Shown here one piece after another: positions 55,448 to 64,000 of a stretch of DNA of 64,000 nucleotides (position 1 is the stretch's first letter; each line of letters opens with the position of its first letter). The DNA is from Bimuria novae-zelandiae CBS 107.79 (lineage: Eukaryota > Ascomycota > Dothideomycetes > Pleosporales > Didymosphaeriaceae). Both the position numbers and the translations under genes were made by a program. The notes under the pieces are model-generated. The model worked only from the letters and a program-made list of their open reading frames with translations. It was not told where the DNA came from and made no database searches. The DNA lies in assembly GCA_010015655.1 (NCBI GenBank), contig ML976687.1, positions 271,365 to 335,364 of the forward strand, read 5' to 3'.

Positions 55448-58400
55448 ATTAAGAGTCTTACTACCTTAACTAATACGAAATATCGCAGCAACCTTACCGC
55501 GATCCCACAGTGACGCTGAGAGATTACACTAACTACACGGGATGGATAACGTAGCTGCAAGCTAGATGCGTTATTTATAATATTTAAGACAAAGTTAATC
55601 TAACGGCAACTGTCCCGTTAATAACGAAACTGGTAGCTATTAGAGCCCTAATAATTGCTAGATACGCAACAGCCGCGAACGTTAAAATCCTAATAAGACA
55701 GACTAAACTATTAGTAGCAGGACAAAAGGCGTTTAAGGAAGATCTTAAATACTATAAGATCCTCGTTAAACAATACAAGAACGATAGACACGAGTACGAG
55801 AAGGAACAAGCAAGCCTCTAACACATCGTGGCCTTTATCTAGTTAATTGTATTATCACACCTATTGCGCACGTGCTGCCTTCTAGAGAAGTTATTACGCT
55901 AATAGATTACTAACCTAAAGTTAATAGTTAGAGTTAACAAATAAATCGAATAAGAACAAGCCCACGATTAATACCTCGCCTTACTTAGACTAATAAGAAG
56001 CGCGTCGCAATAAGACACATAGCTAGCTAAGTATAACTCAGTAGCTACTAAGGCAGAGACATATTAAGTCGCCAAACTATTATAATTAAATATAATTACA
56101 AAAGACTTCTTAGTAGTCGTAAATAAAGTTGCTCCTATATAGTCTATAAACTTTTAAGATAATGGTCGATTTGCAGCTGGCATGAGCCAGAAAAAGATAA
56201 TAAAACGCTTCTAAAAACATATAATAATAAACTATTCCCTTAGATTAGGGAAATATAAAGTAGTCTTTATGTCTAATAATACATCGTATCTCGCTAAAGG
56301 TAATGTAACTACCTAGAGCAATAGCAAGGACGCTTCCTATACTAAAAGCGCGTTATCTAACAGAAACTAGGGCAGACCCTGTAATTAACGTACAGCTAGC
56401 AAAAATGCTAAGCTTAAGCGGCCTTTAGATTAAGAGCTAGCTATAACAGCGGGAGTAAAATGCCCTGCCTATAGACAACGCTATAGTATTAGGGATTGCT
56501 ATTATATTAACCTAGACTAAGCTCTTAAATAGTAGAAACTAAATAAGACTATAAGCGAGCTTATTAAATTTAAGCGTAAGAATAACGCAACGTTCTAAGG
56601 GCTAATTCGCGGATAAAGTAGAACCTAATTACGAACGCTAATTCTTAAATAATTACATACTCTAACGCTAGAGATCCCTAACAAGTGACTAAAAAGGCAG
56701 AGAATATTAAAATTTAACGCCGCGTTTACCTTAGCGCCTGTTAGGACAGAAATTAATAACTACCTATTAAAGCGATTATTTATCCTCGACTTAGGATTAA
56801 CCTGCTATATTACGAATAACCCTAATTACATCTATAACTCTCGTCCTCCTATGCCTGGAGACTATATATAGGCTGGGAATACAAAGATATAGATAAAAGA
56901 ATACGGCTCTATTAATCTAACCCTAAAAAGTTAGTCTAGAATAACTAAATTAGTCTTACACGACGTGGCTATCTGCCCTAACCTACTATGTAATCTAGTC
57001 TCTTTTCAACTACTAAGATAGAGAGGAATCTAGTGGGATACGCAAATAGACCTAACTACTCTAAGAGGACTAAATAACATAATTATTAGAAATCTTACTA
57101 AGATCTATGGCTAGTAGGTACTTAAGTACGACCTACTACCACCTGCCTTATATTATGCACGTAAGATTACCTCCCGAATAAAAAGAGCACTATAGAGAGC
57201 GTTAGTTATGCTCTAGCATAAGAGACTAGGATACCCTAGACCGGCAGTAATTAAGCACCTAGTATAGCAAGCTAAGGGGGTGCGCGTGAAAGGGATCACG
57301 ATAGTTAAGTGTGACTCTTGTGGCAGAGCGAAATCAAAACGACAGATTAGCCGCGCGCCACGGATTAACACTGAAGGACCTGGAGAGAGGCTAACTATTA
57401 ATTTCTATACATACGAAACGCAAAGCGTCACTAAAGAAAAGAGCTAAATATTAATTACTAATAAATTCTTAGGACTATAATAGGACTTTTACTTTATAGA
57501 TAACAGAATAGCGAAATTAATTATTAAGATCCTTTCGACCTTCCTCCTATTCCTTAAGAACTACTACAACATAATAGTTAAGACTATTAAGGTAGATAAT
57601 GAAATTACTATAGTTAAACTAAAAGTAGAACGTTAGTTAGCAACCTAAGGAATTATTATCGAGCCTTCGGCCCTAGATACCTAAGCTTAGAACGGAGGTG
57701 CCAAACGCTTAGGGGGTGTAAATAAAGAGAAATCACGCGTAATGCGACTCAACGCTAACCTATCCTAGGAACTATGGCCTAAAGTTATAAGGGCTATAGT
57801 ATACCTTTATAATTAAACACTAAATTACGCGAATAACTAAAAGACGCTATATAAGATATTCTTTACACAAGTCGCGTTTAGTAATAGGATTATAACTTTA
57901 CTATGGAAACCTAATCTTGCCTACCTGAAGGCGTATAGCTGCAAAGCCTTTGCGATAACCGACGACACTTACCGAGGCAAATCACATTTGCAACGCCTCG
58001 ATCTAAAAGCTTAGATTAGCTATCTTGTTAGATACTAATCCTTAAACATTTATCGCATTTAGATACTATTACTCGCCAAGGTAATTAGCACCCGAGACGT
58101 CGTCTTTAATAAGTAGTCTATATTTAACGGAAAGACTAAAGATCTAATAGACAACCTTATGCATAACACGCTAGAAGAAATAGCCACGCATATAAGGACT
58201 ATTAAACTACTAACTCCTATTTAGTAACTAGAAATAGAGTCCTTCCATGAGGATAAGGCCGCTAAGGACTTTCTAGACTATTAAGGCGAAGTAGACCCGC
58301 CAGGCTACTATTAAGGGAGGAAAATTAGAGACAGTTACCTGACTCCTCTATCTACACCGCCACCTGCAGTATTACTTGCTTAGTTAATAGTTAGAAATAA

Positions 58401-60235
58401 ATCTAAAGTAATATAATATAGGTTGCCTAAGACTGCCCCCTAGGCAGCAGCCTTCATGGTGGGAACCTAAGCCAGCCACGTTAGGAAATATAGAGGGGAT
58501 ATTATGGATAAAGTAAAGATAATAAGAATGCTCGCTAAAGGCTTAAAGCCCTATTAAAGTTAACTCCTACCTCTGCTAACGTGCCGTACCAAGCTTAAGG
58601 ACCACCCGATAGGTAAACTATTTAAAGAAGTAGAACAGGCCCATCTTGTAAGCTATTAATAAATAAAATTATAATTAGAGGTACTAATAAAGAAGATTAA
58701 GTTGACAGGACAATAGATCCTTAACTATATATAGGTATACACCTATAAACTTAATAAGCACTATCGCTTGCTAAAGTGTAAGGCGCAACTAGTCGTCCGT
58801 GGCAATTAATAACAGAATATTACCTCGTAGGACACTTACACAGCCACGCTTGCCAGCCAGTTATTCTAAATACTAATGGCAATTGTAGCCCACCACGACT
58901 TAGAGCTTAAATAATACGACGTCACGAACGCCTTTATCCATGCAACAATGGATTAAGAAGTATACATAAGAATGCCCCACGGCTATCGAAAACCTGGAAC
59001 GATCCTCTAAGTTAATAAGGCTCTATATAGTCTACGGATCTCACCACTCCTCTGGCAGAGAGAATTTACTATAACACTTAAAGCTCTTAACTTCTAAACT
59101 ATGCCTCACGAGCTATACTGCCTTATTAAAGACAGAATTATTATCTTCTTCTACGTTAACGATATTATAGTAGCGTATTACAAGCAGAAAGAGTAAGAAG
59201 CCTAGTAAATAATTAAGCGCCTACGGGAGAAATACATCTTTACTAGAGGAAACAACCTTTAGTGGTTTCTTAGCGTAGAGGTTATTAGGGACCAAAGTCA
59301 CTAAAAGATCCAACTCTCTTAAGCCACATACGTAGAGAAGATTAGTTAACTAGTTAATAAGAAAGATATCCGTCACGATACCCTAATAGCCACTACCAAG
59401 TTAAAGCCTCGAATAGGCTTAGTAACACCCTTAGAAATTAACAAATACTAACGCAAAATCGGATCACTTCTATTTATAGTAGTAACAACCCGACTAGACA
59501 TCGCCTTTGTAACCTTAAGGCTGGCTTAGTTGCTGTTAAATCTAGGCTCCGAACATCACAATGCCGCCAATTAAGTACTACTATACTTGTTTAGCACTAG
59601 ATAGAGAGTACTGCAACTTAAAGGGGGCAACTACCTTTAAGTAGCTAGCGATGCTTTATTTGCTAATAACACACTAGATAGAAAGAGCTCGCAAGGATAC
59701 GCTATTAAGCTATTTAACGGACTTATTGCCTAAAGAGTAAACAAACAAAACACTATTATAACCTCGATAACTAAAGCAGAGCTTCTCGCCTTATTATAAG
59801 TGGCTAAGGAAGCAATCTTTATTTCACGACTATTAGATAAACTATAGATTAAACTACTTTCATCGTCAATTACCATCTAATGCGATAACAAGCAAACTAT
59901 TCAACTAGTGACTAAGGAGATATCTAAGCTCCAGACCAAACTACGACACGTCGACATTTACAATCACTGGCTAAGACAGGAAGTCTCTACTAAAAAGATA
60001 AAGGTAGAGTACGTGCAATTAGCAGATATAATCGCTAATAGCTTTATAAAGGTCCTCCTAGTTAATAAGTAGGAAAGGTTCCTAACTTAACTTAGACTAG
60101 TAGAAGTAGAGAGACCTAAGGTAATAAACGAAGCGCCTCTTAAGGAGATTTAAGAATAACTTAAAGACCTCGCGCTCGCACAATAAGAACCTATAATATA
60201 ATCTAGCCTATAAGGATTTCCAAGCTAAGGGGGTG
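55448..60235 (+). pseudogene. Copia-5 gag-pol polyprotein remnant
   Basis: Plus-strand order: gag (about 55,550-56,450), a zinc knuckle near 56,460 (KCPAYRQRYSIRDCYYI, expected CPACRQRHS..DC), integrase (about 57,000-57,950), RT (about 58,740-59,200; CKAQLVVRGN, DVTNAFIHATMDQEVYIRMP, FYVNDIIVAY with Asn at the first catalytic Asp), and RNase H (about 59,640-60,060). Stops occur every few codons. Same domain order and motifs as Copia-1 and Copia-2. Confidence 0.82.
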
Positions 60236-60300
60236 TGTCAGATAGAACGAGTGCGTTGAGGTCGGATCTGCACAATCGAGCAGGGACCACAGCGCTTATC
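60236..60300 (+). repeat. Copia-5 3' LTR, truncated
   Basis: Matches the first 65 bases of the 5' LTR (one A/G difference), then stops at 60,300 where the 5' LTR would continue GTACTAGCCC. Confidence 0.88.
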
Positions 60301-62215
60301 TATCAGGTTCGAAAATCCGGGAAAACCTTGGCAAAACCTTACCGTGTCTGTGCGCGCAACGCCCGACTTCGCGCAACGCCCGACCCCAGCCATTTTGCAC
60401 ACATCTTCCACATCACACAACTCCACCATCATGCCAGCCATTGACGAAGCGATTGCATACATCGATAGCCTAGCTTTAGGCGAAAATTTCGAATATGTAA
60501 AAGTAGTAAAAATGTACGGCGTTGATCGCATAACCTTGTCGCGCCGACACCGACGCGTGCAGCGCCCACGCGTTACTAAGGACTTTAACTAGTGTATACT
60601 TAGCCCACACCAAGAAGCTAAGCTTGTGAGGTATATAAAGGAGCTTACCAAGCGACGCCTACCACCTACGAGATCTATAATACGAAATTTTGTGTCTAAA
60701 TTAGCTACTAAGGACGTTTCCGAAAGCTAGGTTACGCGCTTTATTAACCGCAATAAGAATAAGCTTATATCTTAATAGGCGCTGGCAATGGACTTTATAC
60801 GCTATAACGCTAATTTAGTTGCTAAATATAGCCTGTATTTTGACCTTTTGTAACACAAAATATCCGAATACGATATATAGCCGTTAGAAACGTACAACAT
60901 AGATAAAAAAGGCTTCGTAATTAGAGTAATTAGCAGGTTAAAAAGAGTCTTTAGTAAAGACGCATATAAATATAAACGCGTTAGTTTAGCTCTCTAAGAT
61001 AGATCTCGCGTCTAGGTAACAGTGCTAGCGTTAATTTGCGCTAATAGAAGTACATTACCGCTATTCGTTATATATCTAGCAAAGAAAGGAGATGTACAAG
61101 CTAGCTAGGTTAAAGATATCTACCTAGGAACTTATTAAGTCTATTTTACAACCTTACCTATAGGCTAGATAAATAATAATATTAGCCTTACGTAGCTTAA
61201 GCAAGTGTTTAATTATTACACTAAACCCAAAGCACGAAGGAGATGGCGATTGTTAATAGTAGATAGTCACGGTAGCCATGTAATAATAGATTTTATTAGG
61301 TTCTGCGATAATAATAAGATACTACTATGTATCTTTCCTCCACATTCAACTCATACGCTCCAGCTATTAGATGTAGTTGGCTTTAGTCCTCTAGCAACAA
61401 ATTACTCCCAGGAACTTATAAATCGCCTCTATATAACACTTAAATAAATCCCTATTAAAAAAGAGGACTTCTTTTTAATATTCTAGGCTGCCTAGTTAAA
61501 TATATTTACCTAAGAGTTAGTTCTTAGCTTATTTAAAGCTACTAGCATATCACCACTTAATCCTAAGAGAATACTCTAAAGATTCAGAACATTAACACTA
61601 GATGGCTCCCAGTTATCTAAGACATCAGGTTCATGTTACTCTGGGGGGGACTAGCCTAAAGTGGAAACACTAGTACGCAAATCTACAAAGGATGTGCACT
61701 CTCGCGAGTTAAAAAAAGTTCTCCGCACCCTCTACTACCTAGTGGCTTAGAATAAGCTTATCTACTATAAATTAGAGGGTGTAAAGGATGCCCTAAGGGA
61801 GAAAAAGAAGGCCTCTATAAAGAGGAAAGTTTTGCCTTTGCAGCAACACGAGGAGTACTATAAAGGTGCTATTTTCTAGTTACCACGTGCACGGAAGGAG
61901 GTAGAAGTAAGATATAAGGTATTTAAGAACGTTAAGCGTCAAGAGGAGCTTGCAAAAGCTAATAAGAAATAAATTTAATATAATAATAAGCTACTTAAAG
62001 AAAGGCTAAAGGATAAAAGGCGTATAAAGAGAGAGGTAGCTAAATTAGTGCGTAAGAAGGAACTAGCTAAGCTAGCTGCTAAAAAGGCTAAACGCGCAGC
62101 TAAAAAACGACGCTAAAAGGAAGCTCGTGACGCTTAAAAAGCTCTATAATTATCCTAAAGAGGTAATAGGAAGGTTTTAAAGCCAATAATTAGAAATTAA
62201 AAGTATGTGTAGCGT
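60301..62215 (+). mobile_element. Pogo/Fot-type DDE DNA transposon remnant 1
   Basis: Starts where the Copia-5 LTR breaks off. The 5' flank has a direct subterminal repeat, GCGCAACGCCCGAC, twice between 60,353 and 60,390. A single-frame transposase follows. No terminal inverted repeat could be found at the right, so the 3' end is truncated or displaced. Confidence 0.72.
60431..62150 (+). pseudogene. Pogo/Fot-type transposase 1, RIP-broken
   Basis: ATG at 60,431 opens MPAIDEAIAYIDSLALGENF, then an HTH (YGVDRITLSRRHRRVQRP), a CENP-B-like second DNA-binding part (LVRYIKELTKRRLPPTRSII), and the DDE_1 nuclease: YNIDKKGFVI (first Asp; Glu after it turned Lys), LLIVDSHGSHVIIDFIRFC (second Asp, about 61,256) and PPHSTHTLQLLDVVGFSPLA (third Asp). 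The tail is a Lys/Arg-rich coiled region (61,760-62,110). Many TAG/TAA codons replace Gln and Trp. The three catalytic Asp codons survive, but the protein cannot be made. Confidence 0.82.
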
Positions 62216-63650
62216 GCTAGGGCTGCTATAACGTGTCTGTGCGCGTGCCGAGCCACTTCGCGTAACGAGCCACCCAACACCTAAAGACTGAATGACTCAC
62301 TAACTTTGACGCGTCGTAACTCCACCAATATGGGGGCAATTGAAGATGCGATTAAAGCTATTCAATCTTTGGATCCAGGAGAAAAATTTTCATATAGAAA
62401 AATAGCGGCTACCTATGGTGTAGATTAGACTACGTTGTCCCGAAGACACAAGCGCGTTCAGGCCCCAAATGAAGCCAAGAATATCAACTAGCAGAAACTT
62501 ACACCACAACAAGAGCAGGAGCTTGTACGATATATTAAAAGGCTCACAGAGAGACATATACCTCCTACTAGAGAGATGATACAGAATTTTGCCTTGACGA
62601 TAGCAAAGGAGCTAGTCAGCGAGAGCTAGGTTACCCGCTTTATTAACTAACACAGCATTCATCTTATCTCGCAATAGACCGTCGGCATAGACAGCAATCG
62701 CTATAAAGCTAATTTAGTAGATAAATATCGCCTCTATTTTAACCTTGTACATAGCAAGATTAATTAATATCGCATAGATCCTCGTCATATCTACAATATG
62801 GATGAAAAAGGTGTCCTGATCGGTATCGTTGGTAGAACAAAGAGGATATTCAGCAGACAAATGTAGGAGAAGAAGGAGGTTAGGGCATTACTCCAGGATA
62901 GCAATCGCGCGTGGATCACGCTCCTAGCATGTATCTACGCTGATGGATCAGCTTTGCCGCCAAGCCTTATCTATGAGGCTGCTAATAAGGACATCCAATC
63001 AAGCTGGGTAGAGGATATTAAGGCAGGATATTATAAAGTCTTTATCACCTCATCATCCTCTGGCTGGACGAACAACGATATCGGGCTTGCCTGGCTTAAG
63101 CAGGTGTTTAATCGCTGTATAAAAGAGAAGGCTTAACGATTATATCGACTTTTAATTATAGACGGCCACGGATCTTATATTACTATAGACTTTATTAACT
63201 ACTATAATTAGAATAGGATCCTGCTTGCTGTCCTGCCTCCTTATTTAACTTATATACTTTAGCCACTTAATGTTGCGATGTTCAAGCCTCTATTAACAGC
63301 CTACTTAGCAGAGCTATTAAGATACCTTTATAAAAGCCAGGGCCTAGCTTCTATCACCAAAGGCGACTTCTTTCCCCTATTCTAGAATGCGTGGAAGGCC
63401 TCTTTTAAGGAATTAACTATCCTTAGCTCTTTTAGAGCCACAGGTATATCGCCACCTGATCCTACACACCGAACATCAACTTTTCCAGGTCACCAAAAGG
63501 TCGATATCTATCGATTTTTCGTTAAAACATAACTTAAATGCCTTTGTAAATCTGTTTTCTAGCGTTCTCTTTTAGCTACAGGCGTTGTGGCAGGCGCGCT
63601 ACCCTATTTTCTCTTTTAGCTCCCTAGTAAGCTAAAATTTTTTCAAAATG
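62216..63650 (+). mobile_element. Pogo/Fot-type DDE DNA transposon remnant 2
   Basis: The start shares GTGTCTGTGCGCG with remnant 1 and has its own subterminal repeat (GAGCCAC twice, 62,250-62,272). The transposase frame follows. The right boundary is not defined; I saw no inverted copy of the left end. Confidence 0.68.
62330..63532 (+). pseudogene. Pogo/Fot-type transposase 2, about 11 internal stops
   Basis: A 401-codon frame from ATG at 62,330 to TAA at 63,530-63,532. It reads MGAIEDAIKAIQSLDPGEKF, an HTH (TTLSRRHKRVQAP), LVRYIKRLTERHIPPTREMI, then YNMDEKGVLIGIVGRTKRIF, ADGSALPPSLIYEAANKDIQ, LLIIDGHGSYITIDFINYY and PLNVAMFKPLLTAYLAELLR. The third catalytic Asp (PLDV) is Asn. Stops number about 11, all one step from Gln or Trp codons. 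An open stretch (62,954-63,136) is the best-preserved part. Homologous to remnant 1 but less decayed, so it is a separate copy or subfamily. Confidence 0.85.
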
Positions 63651-63913
63651 GCCCGTGCGCCGCTTAGATTTTCATGTTTAGTTAAAGGCTATAACTATAG
63701 CTAAGATAAGGAGATAGTCGTAACACTCCTTGCTCTTGCAAGATATAGGCACCTGCTAGGCCTAAATACAAAGGCTCTCTATGCGAAGAGCTATAGCACG
63801 ATTTAACAGAGCACTGGCTCTTAACACCTATAACGACAAGAGCTGCCCGCAGCTCTCTAAAGACTAACTATTAGCATCCCTAACTTAACACAACACGCAA
63901 ACAAGGTGTGAGG
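63533..63913. other. Repeat-derived stretch, not identified
   Basis: Mixed composition. A frame near 63,650-63,800 (MARAPLRFSCLVKGYN ... LLALARYRHLLGLNTKALYA) looks partly protein-like with stops, possibly another transposon fragment, but no family motif was recognised. Confidence 0.35.
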
Positions 63914-64000
63914 TTTGATGTTTGCCACTGAGCTGATGGCTTGTTTTCCTTTTGTTTGTTTTTGATGTTTGCCACCGAGCTGATGGCTTATTTTCCTTTT
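63914..64000. repeat. 47-bp tandem repeat, two copies at window end
   Basis: 63,914-63,960 and 63,961-64,000 (cut by the window) both begin TTTGATGTTTGCCAC and contain GAGCTGATGGCTT; they differ at two sites (T/C and G/A) over 40 bases. The array may continue past the window. Confidence 0.85.

Larger units (their letters stand above)
55279..60300 (+). mobile_element. Copia-5: Ty1/copia element, 3' LTR truncated
   Basis: The plus-strand 5' LTR (55,279-55,447, 169 bp, TGTCAGATAGAACGAG...CTAATA) is followed by the internal start ATTAAGAGTC shared with Copia-1 and Copia-2. A purine tract (AAGGGGGTG) precedes the 3' LTR at 60,236, of which only 65 bp match before the sequence switches at 60,301 to the DDE transposon. 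The LTR start matches that of Copia-2, so these are one family. It is inserted in Copia-6. Confidence 0.9.

Noticed and set aside
60301..63650. Terminal inverted repeats of the two pogo-type elements
   Set aside because: No reverse-complement partner of the left ends was found within the window.

Overview
This window is nuclear DNA from a filamentous ascomycete, most likely a dothideomycete (Pleosporales). The evidence is short GT-AG introns (42-134 bp) with CTAAC/CTGAC-like branch sites, typical fungal proteins, and transposable elements decayed by repeat-induced point mutation (RIP). The decay is CpA to TpA: Gln codons become TAA/TAG, Trp becomes TAG, Cys becomes Tyr, Asp becomes Asn. Order Pleosporales is an inference from overall character, not a database match.

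The layout is a gene island between two repeat compartments. Left compartment (1-about 32,195): a Tad/I-like LINE on the minus strand (1-5,299, 3' end beyond the window); a piggyBac-like transposase scrap; a RIP-damaged PIF1-like helicase (7,195-8,640, minus); then a nest of LTR elements. A Ty3/gypsy element (14,242-18,438, minus) is cut inside its integrase by Copia-1 (8,949-14,241) and split upstream of gag by Copia-2 (18,439-23,556, TSD CAAAG). Copia-3 (23,895-30,105, plus, TSD TAATT) is a different copia lineage and sits beside heavily decayed Copia-4 (30,106-about 32,165, minus).

Gene island (32,402-52,953), eight genes without RIP decay: a predicted membrane-anchored C2H2 zinc-finger protein (minus); a CLC chloride channel with CBS domains (minus); an IAH1-like GDSL esterase (plus, divergent from CLC); a coiled-coil protein with a retropepsin-like fold whose catalytic Asp position is Cys (plus); a DUSP-USP deubiquitinase of the UBP12/USP15 type (plus); a kelch protein (plus); a small single-pass membrane protein (minus); and a class III CoA-transferase (minus). 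These look like ordinary housekeeping genes, not a biosynthetic cluster. Exon structures were worked out by hand from splice sites and frame continuity.

Right compartment (about 53,340-64,000): a RIP-decayed copia 3' end (Copia-6, minus), interrupted by Copia-5 (55,279-60,300, plus, same family as Copia-2 by LTR), whose 3' LTR is broken by a pogo/Fot-type DDE transposon followed by a second one, then a two-copy 47-bp tandem repeat at the window edge.

No convincing new multi-gene system was found. The most interesting points are the retropepsin-like protein without its catalytic Asp, the membrane-anchored zinc-finger protein whose 3' end abuts the repeat boundary, the start-codon puzzle of the deubiquitinase, a 42-nt in-frame stop-containing intron, and LTRs and internal patches that escaped RIP inside otherwise ruined elements.
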